A program made the position numbers and the translations under genes. From assembly GCF_004348445.1 (NCBI RefSeq), contig NZ_SMKV01000022.1, positions 1 through 64,000 of the forward strand: 64,000 nt of DNA. Reading direction: 5' to 3'. The DNA comes from Saccharopolyspora aridisoli (GTDB lineage Bacteria > Actinomycetota > Actinomycetes > Mycobacteriales > Pseudonocardiaceae). The notes under the pieces are model-generated. The model was not told the DNA's origin. It was given only the letters and a program-made list of their open reading frames with translations, and searched no databases. Each line of letters opens with the position of its first letter. Position 1 is the stretch's first letter. Of the stretch, positions 15,841-24,260 are shown in pieces.

Positions 15841-16596
15841 CTAAGCGAAGGGGAACACCGGCATCCGGCGTTCGAGGAACGCGCCGACGCCCTCGGCGGT
15901 CTCGCCGGTGGTCACCGCGACGTCGTGCCAGTGCTCGGCCCGCTCGGTCAGCGGCGCGCCGCGTCCGGCCAGGTCCACCAGCTCCTTGGCGGCGCGCACG
16001 CTCAGCTGGGAACGGCCCGCGATGGTCCCGGCCAGCTCGGCCACCCGCTCCGCAGGGTCGGCGACGACCTCGTCGACCAGTCGCATGGCCAGCGCGCGCG
16101 GCGCGCTGAAGAGATCCGCTGAGAACAGCAGCAACTTCGCCGCCGACGGTCCGACCAGCTCGGTCAGCCGGGCGATGCTCGAAGGCGGGTACACCACGCC
16201 GAGCTTGGCCGGCGTGATGCCGAAAACGGCGGATTCGGCGGCGACGCGCAAATCGCAGGACGCCGCCAGCTGGCAGCCGCCACCGATGCAGAGGCCGTTG
16301 ATCAGCGCGATCGTCGGCAGCGGGCACTCCAGCAGCGCCCGCTCCGCCGGTTCGGTGACGCTCCCTCCGGGGCCTTCGATCTCGTGCAGCTCGGAGATGT
16401 CGGCACCGGCGCAGAACGCGTCTCCGGCACCCGTGAGCACCACGACCCGAACCTCCGGGTCGGCGGTGGCCTCGGCGAGCAGTACGGGCAGCCGTCGCCA
16501 CATGGCGGCGTTCATCGCGTTGCGCTTGCCGGCGTTGTCGATCGTGATCCGGGCCACGGTCTGATCGACTCCCAGTCGCAGCTCCCCGTTGCTCAT
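15841..16596 (-). CDS. Enoyl-CoA hydratase/isomerase-family (crotonase) protein
   Basis: The 251-residue crotonase has the oxyanion-hole segments AFCAGADISEL and LINGLCIGGGCQLAAS and the helix ITPAKLGVVYP. The two Glu residues of true enoyl-CoA hydratases are both replaced (Gln109 and Ala130), so simple hydration is unlikely. The TPxxLGVxY form recalls methylmalonyl-CoA decarboxylase-type and other non-hydratase crotonases. The ATG at 16596 follows GGAGGTGG. No fatty-acid operon surrounds it. Confidence 0.88.
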   Translation of the reverse strand: MSNGELRLGVDQTVARITIDNAGKRNAMNAAMWRRLPVLLAEATADPEVRVVVLTGAGDAFCAGADISELHEIEGPGGSVTEPAERALLECPLPTIALINGLCIGGGCQLAASCDLRVAAESAVFGITPAKLGVVYPPSSIARLTELVGPSAAKLLLFSADLFSAPRALAMRLVDEVVADPAERVAELAGTIAGRSQLSVRAAKELVDLAGRGAPLTERAEHWHDVAVTTGETAEGVGAFLERRMPVFPFA

Positions 16597-16795
16597 GCCA
16601 CCTCCGCGCCGTTGCCGCCTGCTGCCGGCGGATCGTATCCGCAGATCGTCACGTGACCCCGGGATCGTGGCGGGGCTAACGGCAGCGCGGTCCTCACCTG
16701 ATCGGGATCGGTCGGGGCTCGGGGCTAGCCTGGCCGTCGGCCGTGCGAAGAACGTGAAAACCAGTGAGGATCTCCGGAGATGTTCACGCGGAAGG

Positions 16796-17008
16796 ATGGC
16801 GCACAGGATGGATGAGGAGACCCGCAGCCGGTTGGTGGAGATGCGTTCGCTGGCGGAGGAGCTGCACCCGGAGACGATCGAGGCCGAGATCGGCCGCGCC
16901 CGGGTGGAGGCGTACCAGGCGGGGATCAAGTTCGCCGCGGACTTCATCGAGCACGGTCCCAAGGAGCGCAGCCGGCCGGACACCGACATCCCGATGCCGC
17001 GCCGGTAG
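16796..17008 (+). CDS. Small conserved-looking hypothetical protein
   Basis: A 66-70 residue acidic/helical protein with core EETRSRLVEMRSLAEELHPETI and RARVEAYQAGIKFAADF, ending in a Pro/Arg tail. No family is recognised and there is no signal or membrane segment. Starts are possible at ATG 16796 (GGAAGG directly before it, too close) or ATG 16808. It precedes the cold-shock-domain gene by about 100 bp. Codon usage and the amphipathic pattern favour a real gene. Confidence 0.55.
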   Translation: MAHRMDEETRSRLVEMRSLAEELHPETIEAEIGRARVEAYQAGIKFAADFIEHGPKERSRPDTDIPMPRR

Positions 17009-17109
17009 TGCCGAGGCCCGCATCGCCGCTGGGTTCGCCTCGCCGATGTGACCGCGAGTAGAGTGCCTGGCTGCGGTGCGGGTACGGGGTGAAGGTGGGT
17101 GCGGCAGAG

Positions 17110-17499
17110 ATGGTCACGGGCAAGGTCGTCCGGTTCGACGAAGTGCGCGGATACGGTTTCGTGGCACCCGACGGCGGTGGCGAGGACGTCTTCATCCACG
17201 TCAACGACCTGACCTTCGACAAGCGGCTGGTCGCCCCCGGTGTGGTCGTCGAGTTCGACCTCGAGGACAGCGATCGAGGCCCCAAGGCCTCCAACGTCCA
17301 CATCCTGCGCCAGTCGTCCCCGCCCGGCGAGCAGCCGCCGGAGGAGGAGCTCTTCGACGTGCTCTCGGCGAAGGAGTTCCACGAGACCGTCACCGAAGCG
17401 CTGCTGACCTCCGCGCCGACGATGACCGCCGAGCAGGTCCTGCAAGTCCGCCAGAAGCTCACCCAGATCGCCGTCCGCCACGGCTGGGTCGACGCCTGA
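17110..17499 (+). CDS. Cold-shock-domain protein with C-terminal extension
   Basis: The N-terminal 65 residues form a cold-shock domain. The RNP1-like RGYGFVAPDG follows MVTGKVVRFDEV, and the RNP2-like EDVFIHVNDL comes next, ending near RGPKASNVHI. A roughly 65-residue extension follows (EEELFDVLSAKEFHETVTEALL and a helical VLQVRQKLTQIAVRHGW) that normal 67-residue Csp proteins lack. The nucleic-acid-binding role follows from the fold; the extension may mediate protein contacts. ATG 17110 is used; an in-frame GTG at 17089 is possible. Confidence 0.85.
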   Translation: MVTGKVVRFDEVRGYGFVAPDGGGEDVFIHVNDLTFDKRLVAPGVVVEFDLEDSDRGPKASNVHILRQSSPPGEQPPEEELFDVLSAKEFHETVTEALLTSAPTMTAEQVLQVRQKLTQIAVRHGWVDA

Positions 17500-17648
17500 A
17501 CCGCTCTGCGCGGCGAGTGCGCCCACCTCAACGGCATGGCTGATCGCGCGACCTGACCGAGTCAGACGGCACGGCCCGACGGGCGGTCATGGCCGCTTCG
17601 GCGCAACCTGGGACGGACCCGTCCTGGTCGAGCCGGAGGTGGTCGGCG

Positions 17649-18677
17649 GTGCGAGCGGTACGCGTGCACGAGTACGAGCAGAAGCCTGTCGTCGAATCGG
17701 TCCCGGACCCCGAGGTCACCGGTCCCTGGGACGTGCTGGTGGAGGTCAACGCCGCCGGGGTGTGCCGAACCGACCTGCACATCATCGAAGGCCAGTGGCA
17801 GGACAAGAGCGGCGTCGCGCTGCCCTACGTCATCGGCCACGAGAACGCCGGAACGGTCCGCGAGGTCGGCTCCGCCGTCAGCAACACCGCTCCCGGTGAC
17901 CGCGTCATCCTGCACCCGCTGGTGACCTGCGGGCTCTGCCGAGCATGCCGCTCCGGCGACGACGTGCACTGCGCGAACTCCAGCTTCCCCGGCATCAACG
18001 CCGACGGCGGCATGGCCGAGCTGATGCTGACCAACGCCCGCTCGGTGGTGCGCCTCGACGACGGTCTGGAACCCGCGGACGTCGCGGCGCTGGCCGATGC
18101 CGGGCTCACGGCTTACCACGCGGTGCGCAAGGCCGTGCCGCTGCTGCACGCTGGCACCCACGTGATCCTCATCGGCGCAGGCGGCCTCGGCCACATCGGT
18201 CTGCAGTCGTTGCTGGCCATGACGCCCACCGAGATCACCGTCATCGACCGGTCGCAGGAGGCGCTGGACCTCGCGACGCAGCTGGGAGCCCACCACGCCG
18301 TGCTCGCCGACGGCTCGCAGGTGGACACCGCGCTGGAGATCACCGGAGGTCAGGGCGCCCACGTGGTGCTGGACTTCGTCGGTGAAGGCGGTACCGAGTC
18401 CGATGGCGTCGCGCTGACCAGGCAGGCGGGCTCGTACTTCGTCATCGGCTACGGCGGGAGGGTCGACGTCCCGACAATCGACGTGATCTCCCGCGAGATC
18501 AACGTGATCGGCAACCTCGTCGGCTCCTACAACGACCTCGACGAGCTGATGGCGCTGACCGCGCGGGGCCAGGTTTCGCTGCGCACCCGCAAGTACGGGC
18601 TGGACGAGGCGCTCGACGCGCTCGCCGATCTCGAGGCCGGCCGCATTCCCGGCGGTCGAGCGATCCTCGTGCCATAG
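17649..18677 (+). CDS. Zinc-dependent alcohol dehydrogenase (MDR family)
   Basis: The 342-residue protein has catalytic zinc ligands Cys39 (GVCRTDLH) and His64-Glu65 (GHENAG). It also has the four structural-zinc cysteines at 94, 97, 100 and 108, and the NAD-binding GAGGLGHIGLQ. The start is GTG with GGAGG nine bases upstream; an earlier ATG at 17589 adds a low-complexity leader. It heads an operon with an amidohydrolase and a DUF59 gene. This trio is familiar beside propane/acetone-type soluble di-iron monooxygenases, where the dehydrogenase oxidises the alcohol product; no monooxygenase is present here. Confidence 0.9.
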   Translation: MRAVRVHEYEQKPVVESVPDPEVTGPWDVLVEVNAAGVCRTDLHIIEGQWQDKSGVALPYVIGHENAGTVREVGSAVSNTAPGDRVILHPLVTCGLCRACRSGDDVHCANSSFPGINADGGMAELMLTNARSVVRLDDGLEPADVAALADAGLTAYHAVRKAVPLLHAGTHVILIGAGGLGHIGLQSLLAMTPTEITVIDRSQEALDLATQLGAHHAVLADGSQVDTALEITGGQGAHVVLDFVGEGGTESDGVALTRQAGSYFVIGYGGRVDVPTIDVISREINVIGNLVGSYNDLDELMALTARGQVSLRTRKYGLDEALDALADLEAGRIPGGRAILVP

Positions 18678-18690
18678 GAAGGAAGCGGAC

Positions 18691-19695
18691 ATGTACGTCA
18701 AGGGCGACGAGCAGTACTTCATCGTGGACGGGCACATCCACTTCTGGGATGGCACGCCCGCCAACCAGGCCAACCGCTACGGCACCGGGTTCCTCAACTG
18801 CTTCTACGACTACCACTCCAACCTCAGCCCGGAGGAGGACAAGTGGTCGCTGGAGCACTTCCAGCTGCAGAGCGAGCAGGACGTGCTGCACGACCTGTTC
18901 GAGGTCGGTTACGTCGACAAGGCCATCTTCCAGCCGACCTACCTGACCGACTTCTTCGTCAACGGCTTCAACACGACCGAACGGGACGGCACGCTCGCCG
19001 AGAAGTACCCGGACCGCTTCATCGTCAACGGCAGCTGGGACCCGCGCGACGAGGAGGATGGGCTGACGGCGCTGGAGCGGCAGGCGGAGCGCTGGAACCT
19101 GCGCGGCGTGAAGCTCTACACCGCCGAGTGGAAGGGCGCCTCCAAGGGCTGGAAGCTCTCCGACCCGTGGTCCTACCGGTACCTGGACAAGTGCCAGGAA
19201 CTGGGCATCCGCAACATCCACGTGCACAAGGGGCCGACGATCTACCCGCTCAACCGGGACGCCTTCGACGTCGCCGACGTCGACGACGCGGCCACCGAGT
19301 TCCCGGAGCTGAACTTCATCGTCGAGCACTGCGGCCTGCCGCGGTTGGAGGACTTCTGCTGGATCGCCACGCAGGAGCCCAACGTCTACGGCGGTCTGGC
19401 GGTGGCGATGCCGTTCATCCACTCCCGGCCGCGCTACTTCGCCCAGATCATGGGTGAACTGCTGTACTGGCTGGACGAGAACAGGCTGACCTTCGCCAGC
19501 GATTACGCGATCTGGACGCCGAAGTGGCTGATCGAGAAGTTCGTGGACTTCCAGATCCCGGAGGACATGCAGTCCGAGTACGGCGTGCTCACCCCGGACA
19601 TCAAGCGCAAGGTCCTGGGCCTGAACATGGCCGAGCTCTACGACATCGAGGTGCCGGTGCAGATCCCGTCCGCGCGGGAGGTGGTGGTCCGATGA
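18691..19695 (+). CDS. Amidohydrolase-2-family protein (propane-monooxygenase-cluster type)
   Basis: The 334-residue amidohydrolase_2 protein has metal-site DGHIHFWD (His15 and His17), HVHKGPTIYPLN, FIVEHCGLPR and a late FASDYAIWTP Asp motif. The sequence style matches the amidohydrolase encoded beside mimABCD/prmABCD propane monooxygenases, which is needed for, or associated with, active enzyme in those systems and whose chemistry is not settled. It starts 13 bp after the alcohol dehydrogenase with an AGGAAGG-like site and overlaps the next gene by four bases. Confidence 0.88.
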   Translation: MYVKGDEQYFIVDGHIHFWDGTPANQANRYGTGFLNCFYDYHSNLSPEEDKWSLEHFQLQSEQDVLHDLFEVGYVDKAIFQPTYLTDFFVNGFNTTERDGTLAEKYPDRFIVNGSWDPRDEEDGLTALERQAERWNLRGVKLYTAEWKGASKGWKLSDPWSYRYLDKCQELGIRNIHVHKGPTIYPLNRDAFDVADVDDAATEFPELNFIVEHCGLPRLEDFCWIATQEPNVYGGLAVAMPFIHSRPRYFAQIMGELLYWLDENRLTFASDYAIWTPKWLIEKFVDFQIPEDMQSEYGVLTPDIKRKVLGLNMAELYDIEVPVQIPSAREVVVR

Positions 19696-20390
19696 CCGCG
19701 GCCTCCGCTGTGGACTCCGACGTGGTGGTGCGGGCCCTGGGCTCGGTGGTCGATCCGGAGCTGGACCGGCCGATCACCGAGCTCGGGTTCGTCGCCCGGT
19801 GCGAGGTGCGCGGCGATGGGGTGGAGGTCGACCTGCGGCTGCCGACCTACTTCTGCGCGCCGAACTTCGCCTACCTGATGGTCGCCGACGCCCACGACGC
19901 GTTGAGCTCGTTGCCCGGGATCGGCCGCGTCTCGGTGCGCCTGCTCGATCACTTCGCGGCCGAGGAGATCAACACCGGCGTGGCGGCGGGGGAGGGCTTC
20001 GGCGCCGCGTTCCCCGGTCTTGCCGCCGGTGAGCTCGAGGAGCTCCGCGCGGTCTTCCTTCGCAAGGCCCACGCGGCGGAGCAGGAACGGCTCGCTGGAA
20101 TGCTGCTGGAATCCGGCAGCACACACGAAGACCTGACCGCCCTCATCCTCGCCGACCTCCCCGACACGACGGCGCTCCGCCGCCTCCGCCGACGTCTCGG
20201 CCTCCGCGACGACGACGGGGCACCGCTGCTCACCGACGACACAGGCGTTCCGCTCACCCAGGACGACCTCCCGCTCCGCCTGCGAATCGCCCGCACCACC
20301 CGGATCAGCATCGAAGCCAACAAGACCTGGTGCGAAGGTCTCCTCGACACCCGCTACCCGAACGCCTCGGAGCGCACTCGCCAGGAGTGA
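19692..20390 (+). CDS. DUF59/MIP18-family protein of the alcohol dehydrogenase operon
   Basis: The first 100 residues form a DUF59 (MIP18/PaaD-like) domain: SVVDPELDRPITELGFV, VDLRLPTYFCAPNFAYLM and a second strand set. An extra helical 130-residue region follows, with LRRLRRRLGL and ISIEANKTWCEGLLDTRYPN. DUF59 proteins assist iron-sulfur or di-iron enzyme maturation. The same long version occurs next to the amidohydrolase in propane monooxygenase clusters. The ATG overlaps the amidohydrolase stop as ATGA, giving translational coupling. Confidence 0.87.
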   Translation: MTAASAVDSDVVVRALGSVVDPELDRPITELGFVARCEVRGDGVEVDLRLPTYFCAPNFAYLMVADAHDALSSLPGIGRVSVRLLDHFAAEEINTGVAAGEGFGAAFPGLAAGELEELRAVFLRKAHAAEQERLAGMLLESGSTHEDLTALILADLPDTTALRRLRRRLGLRDDDGAPLLTDDTGVPLTQDDLPLRLRIARTTRISIEANKTWCEGLLDTRYPNASERTRQE

Positions 20391-20533
20391 CGCGATCACC
20401 GCCGTAAGCCGCTGCCTCTGAGGCTCGAATGAATGTTTTTGTTGTAGCGATGGGTTCAGTGTGGACTGAAGTGAACGTCCCGGACACGGGTGCAGGATGT
20501 GCCCTTGCAGGCAGGAACCGCCGCGAGGCGACG

Positions 20534-22096
20534 TCAGACAGGAGGGAGGCGCTGTGAGTGGTTGAGGAGGTCGGCGAAGGGGTCGCCGGTGGTGGCGACG
20601 CGGTCGAGGACCGTGCGGATGGTCCAGCGGTCCGGGGTGAGATCGGGGTCGTCGAGCTCATCCCATTCCAGCGGGACCGAGACCGGGGCGCCGGGCCGGG
20701 GGCGGGCGCTGTAGGGGGCGACCAGCGTCTTGTTGAGGACGTTCTGCGTGTAGTCCAGCCGCGCCAGGCCGCGCCGCTCGGTCTTCGTCCACGCCCAGCT
20801 GACGAGTTCGGGGACGGTGTTGCCGACGGCGCGTGAGACCTTCTCCACCCACGCCCGGGTTTCGGCGTAGCTGTAGCGCGGCTCGATCGGAACCCAGATC
20901 TGGATGCCGCGCTGGCCGGTCACCTTCGGCTTCGCGACGACGCCCAGGTGATCCATCGCCGCCCGGTGCAGCCTGGCCAGCGTCAGCACCTCGTCGAAGC
21001 TCGTCTGCTCGCCGGGATCGATGTCGAACAGCGCCCAACTCGGATGTTCCACGTCGCTGGTCGGCGATGTCCACGGGTGCAGTTCCAGTGCCGCGTAGTT
21101 GGCCAGCCACGCGAGCGCGGCAGGGCTGTCCGGGACGATGTAGCGCTGCACGTCGTCGGCGTCGGCACCCGGGTACTCCCATGTCGACAGCCACTCCGGG
21201 GCGTGGCTCGGCGCCTGCTTGTGCCAGAAGCCGGGGGAGTCCACGCCGTTGGGGAACCGGTGGCTGTTGAGCGCCCGTCCGGCCAGGTACGGCAGCATCA
21301 CCGGTGCGATCCGCGCGTGGTAGGCGATCAGCTCGCGCTTGGTGATCGGCTCCTCGTCGTCGCGGCCCGGGAAGAGGACCTTGTCCAGGTTGGTCAGCGA
21401 GATCCGGTGGCCCTGCAGGTCCCAGGTCCCCTTGGACTTGAGCCCCTCCAGCTCGGAGAGCTCGGAATCGCTCGGCGGTTCCCAGCTCGGGCGGAGCCGG
21501 ACCTCGGCCTGATCGGCGGGCAGGTCCGCGCGCCACATCGCCTCGGGGTCGGCGGCGACCTCCTCGTTGGTGCGGCCGCTCTTGACCGACCTCGGGTGCT
21601 GCTCGGGATCCCAGCCGTCCTCGGCGTGCTCGTCGCGCTTGTGCAGCAGCAGCCACTGCTTCTCGCCGCGCCGGACCAGCACGAACCGCCCGCGCAGCTT
21701 CTCGCCGTGCAGCTCGAAGTGCAGGGTGCCTGCTTCGAGCGCGGCGGCCGTGTCGTCCTCTCCTGGCGTCCAGGTGCCGCGGTCCCAGACGACCACGTCG
21801 CCGCCGCCGTACTCACCCGCCGGGATGGTGCCCTCGAAGTCGGCGTACTCGAGCGGGTGGTCCTCGACCTGCACGGCCATCCGGCGCACCGACGGGTCCA
21901 GCGTCGGCCCCTTGGGCACCGCCCAGCTCAGGAGCGCGCCGTCGAACTCCAGCCGCAGGTCGTAGTGCCTGCGGCGAGCTCTGTGGCGCTGCACGACGAA
22001 CCGGTCGCCTGTCCCGGTGGTGCCGTCGCCGCGGGGCTCGGTGGTGCGCTCGAAGTCGCGCATCCGACGGTAGGTCGCCAGTCGGCCTTCGTTCAC
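20534..22096 (-). CDS. ligD: NHEJ 3'-phosphoesterase plus polymerase/primase protein (LigD without ligase domain)
   Basis: The 520-residue protein has an N-terminal LigD-type phosphoesterase domain (about residues 25-150: RHYDLRLEFDGALLSWAVPKGP, EDHPLEYADFEGTIPAGEYGGG). After a linker comes a LigD polymerase/primase domain (about 230-510: NLDKVLFPG, LAGRALNSHRFPNGV, and the metal-binding FDIDPG). There is no central ATP-dependent ligase module. It would tidy and fill broken ends in Ku-dependent end joining, needing a separate ligase. The domain order equals the Pseudomonas LigD order with the ligase removed. No ku gene is adjacent. Confidence 0.9.
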   Translation of the reverse strand: MNEGRLATYRRMRDFERTTEPRGDGTTGTGDRFVVQRHRARRRHYDLRLEFDGALLSWAVPKGPTLDPSVRRMAVQVEDHPLEYADFEGTIPAGEYGGGDVVVWDRGTWTPGEDDTAAALEAGTLHFELHGEKLRGRFVLVRRGEKQWLLLHKRDEHAEDGWDPEQHPRSVKSGRTNEEVAADPEAMWRADLPADQAEVRLRPSWEPPSDSELSELEGLKSKGTWDLQGHRISLTNLDKVLFPGRDDEEPITKRELIAYHARIAPVMLPYLAGRALNSHRFPNGVDSPGFWHKQAPSHAPEWLSTWEYPGADADDVQRYIVPDSPAALAWLANYAALELHPWTSPTSDVEHPSWALFDIDPGEQTSFDEVLTLARLHRAAMDHLGVVAKPKVTGQRGIQIWVPIEPRYSYAETRAWVEKVSRAVGNTVPELVSWAWTKTERRGLARLDYTQNVLNKTLVAPYSARPRPGAPVSVPLEWDELDDPDLTPDRWTIRTVLDRVATTGDPFADLLNHSQRLPPV

Positions 22097-22219
22097 GGGT
22101 TCAGCCTGACACGTGCGAGCGCAGGTCAGCGCGTCGTGACGAGCGGCTCGCCGGAGTTCGGCTGATCACCGGGTCGCCGGCGTGGCCTAATATTGGTTGA
22201 AACCGAAAGGAGTTTGACC

Positions 22220-22738
22220 ATGCCGCAGCCGCAAGGGGCCGAGCTGGAGGCCATCCGAGCCCGCCGCGACGAGCTTCGCGACCAGTACCTGATGCCGAGC
22301 GGGAAGCGTCCGGCGCCGACCGTCAAGGGCTTCCACCACGTCGCGCTGATCTGCAAGGACGTCGAGGAGACCATCCGCTTCTACCAGGAGTTGCTGGGCT
22401 TCCCGCTGGTCGAGCTGGTGGAGAACCGCGACTACGCGGGTTCCAGCCACTTCTTCTTCGACGTCGGCAACCGCAACCTGCTGGGGTTCTTCGACTTCCC
22501 CGGCCACGACCACCAGCCGTTCGAGGAGACGATCGGCGCGGTGCAGCACATCGCGCTGTCCACCGACGCCGAGAACTTCGCCGCTGCCCGCGAGCGGCTC
22601 GACGAGGCCGGCGTCAGCTACGTCGGCCCGGACCGGGGCATCGACGACAGCCTCTACATCCGCGATCCCAACGGGATCGGCCTGGAGTTCTACCGCGAGG
22701 AGCTCGCGGTGTTCAACGGAACCCCGCTGCTGGACTGA
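22220..22738 (+). CDS. VOC-superfamily (glyoxalase/dioxygenase-like) protein
   Basis: The 172-residue protein has a 45-residue charged helical leader. A single VOC unit pair follows: GFHHVALICKDVEETIRFYQELLGF (first metal His), then AVQHIALSTD and a final DPNGIGLEFY with the metal Glu. It fits glyoxalase I, epimerase or ring-cleavage dioxygenase families; the substrate cannot be chosen. ATG 22220 has AAAGGAG upstream; the preceding in-frame ATG at 22193 is less likely. A GGTTGAAACC repeat just upstream may be an operator. Confidence 0.85.
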   Translation: MPQPQGAELEAIRARRDELRDQYLMPSGKRPAPTVKGFHHVALICKDVEETIRFYQELLGFPLVELVENRDYAGSSHFFFDVGNRNLLGFFDFPGHDHQPFEETIGAVQHIALSTDAENFAAARERLDEAGVSYVGPDRGIDDSLYIRDPNGIGLEFYREELAVFNGTPLLD

Positions 22739-22818
22739 TCGTCCACCGCGTCGAGCGGATGTCGGCCGGCCCGGTTTCCGCTGAGATCGCGGAGTCGTGC
22801 GCTGCGTAGACTGTCGCC

Positions 22819-23571
22819 GTGGAGTTGTTGCGCGGGGCGTTGGGCGTGGGCGGGGATCAAGCGCTGGAGGTGGCCACGGCGCACGCGATGCTGCGGCGGA
22901 TCAGCGCGGGGGAGACCGGAGCGGCGCTCCGGATCTACCGGCCCGAGGCGCGGGTGGTGGCCTTCGGCCGCCGGGACAGCCTGCTGCCGGGATTCCCGGA
23001 CGCCGTCGCCGCCGCGCGCGACGCCGGGTTCACGCCGGTGCTGCGGGCGCCTGGGGGCCGGGCCGTCGCCTACACCGAGAACTCCCTGGTCGTCGACCAC
23101 ACCGGGCCCGATCCGGGGCGACTGGCGGGCTTGGAGGAGCGGTTCGTCGGCTACGCCGAGCTGTGGTCCGGGGTCCTCGCCCAGCACGGCATCGACGCGC
23201 AGGTCGGGGCGGTGCCGGGGGAGTACTGCCCCGGCGCGCACAGCGTCAACGCCCGTGGGCAGGTGAAGCTCGTCGGCACGGCGCAGCGGATGGTGCGCGG
23301 CGCGTGGTTGTTCAGCGCGGTGGCGATCCTCGACGACGCGGACGTGCTGCGGCCACTGCTCACCGAGGTCTACCGCGCCCTGGACCTGCCCTTCGACGAC
23401 GACTCGGTCGGCTCCATCGCCGATGAGGTCCCCGGCCGTTCGCTGAACGGCTTCGAGGACTCCGTCATCGCCGCCTACGACCAGTGCTTCGGGCTCGATC
23501 CGGCGGCGCTGCCGGAGGAGTTGCTGACCCGCGCCAAGGCATTGGCCGAGGACCACCGCGTCACCGCGTGA
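22819..23571 (+). CDS. Lipoate-protein ligase A-like protein (BPL/LPL family)
   Basis: The 250-residue protein has the BPL_LplA_LipB catalytic fold. Signature segments are VVAFGRRDSLLPG, VLRAPGGRAVAYTENSL (lipoate and AMP site) and GAHSVNARGQVKLVGTAQRM, with the invariant Lys150. LplA enzymes activate lipoate with ATP and attach it to carrier proteins; shorter homologues may be octanoyl or lipoyl transferases. The C-terminal accessory domain is short, so an amidotransferase or partner-dependent role is possible. The start is GTG. Downstream lie a decayed Rieske gene and then the copper operon, with no obvious link. Confidence 0.8.
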   Translation: MELLRGALGVGGDQALEVATAHAMLRRISAGETGAALRIYRPEARVVAFGRRDSLLPGFPDAVAAARDAGFTPVLRAPGGRAVAYTENSLVVDHTGPDPGRLAGLEERFVGYAELWSGVLAQHGIDAQVGAVPGEYCPGAHSVNARGQVKLVGTAQRMVRGAWLFSAVAILDDADVLRPLLTEVYRALDLPFDDDSVGSIADEVPGRSLNGFEDSVIAAYDQCFGLDPAALPEELLTRAKALAEDHRVTA

Positions 23572-23779
23572 CGGGCATCGCACGGGTCTCCAGCGTCCGA
23601 GTGCTGCTCGAACGCTAGTCCACCGGGGGCAGGGCGCCGAGGCTCGCAGTGCACAACCGACCATCGCCGCGCTCCTGCAGCTGCCGGAAGTTCTGTGTCG
23701 AGAGTGAACACGCGGCGTCCGGGCGTTCGGTTCGAGAAGGGTGTGGAACCGAACTCGCCGGACTCTCGTGTTCGAGCGC

Positions 23780-24169
23780 ATGACTGATGGCGAACGCTCC
23801 CGCCGTAGCGTTCTCGCCGCCGGTGGCGCCCTCGCCGGGTGTCCGTCCTGTCGGCCTGCGGTGCCGAGCCCGGCGCCGCAGCCGCCCGACCAGCCGCTCG
23901 CGCCGCCGGGACCGCTCGTGCCTCCGGCGGGGTGCGGTCCCGGTGCAGGCGCCGGAGGACAGGCAGGTCATAGTGGCAGGCCGAAACGACTCCGCGGTGG
24001 TGGCCTTCGCCTGCACGCACGCCCGGTCAAGCCGAAGGCGCAGAGCTGGAGCGTCCTTCCCGCGGTTCGGTCTTCGACCCCTGTCGGGGTCGGTGGAGAA
24101 GGGCCCGGCTGACCGCCCGCTGGCTCCGGTCCCCGTCCGGGTGGAGGCGAAAAGATCGTCACCGCCTGA
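23780..24169 (+). pseudogene. Decayed Rieske [2Fe-2S] Tat-exported protein gene with about six frameshifts
   Basis: Reading across frames rebuilds a roughly 131-residue Rieske protein. In order: MTDGERSRRSVLAAGGALAG (Tat signal), VSVLSACGAEPGAAA, VPVQAPEDRQVIVAG and VVAFACTHA (first Rieske box), VKPKAQSWSVL, GSVFDP, then GSVEKGPADRPLAPVPVRVE and EKIVTA with a stop at 24167-24169. Every join needs a shift of the same sense, consistent with one lost base each time. The Cys after THA and the second box CHG are damaged. Intact homologues are common small actinobacterial exported Rieske proteins. The uniform shifts could be decay or local sequence error. Confidence 0.75.
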
Positions 24170-24221
24170 TTCCGCCGGTGGGCCGGGCGTTACCGACTCC
24201 CGGCTTCACCGCAGGTGGCAC

Positions 24222-24236
24222 TACCCCTCTGGGGTA
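24222..24236. promoter_or_regulatory. Upstream CsoR-type operator
   Basis: TACCCCTCTGGGGTA is a 15-bp palindrome with 6-bp arms around a TCT core, the G-tract/C-tract form of copper-sensing CsoR operators. It lies about 110 bp upstream of copZ and 34 bp upstream of the second box. Confidence 0.75.
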
Positions 24237-24260
24237 TTCTGAATTGACATCGGACCTCGC

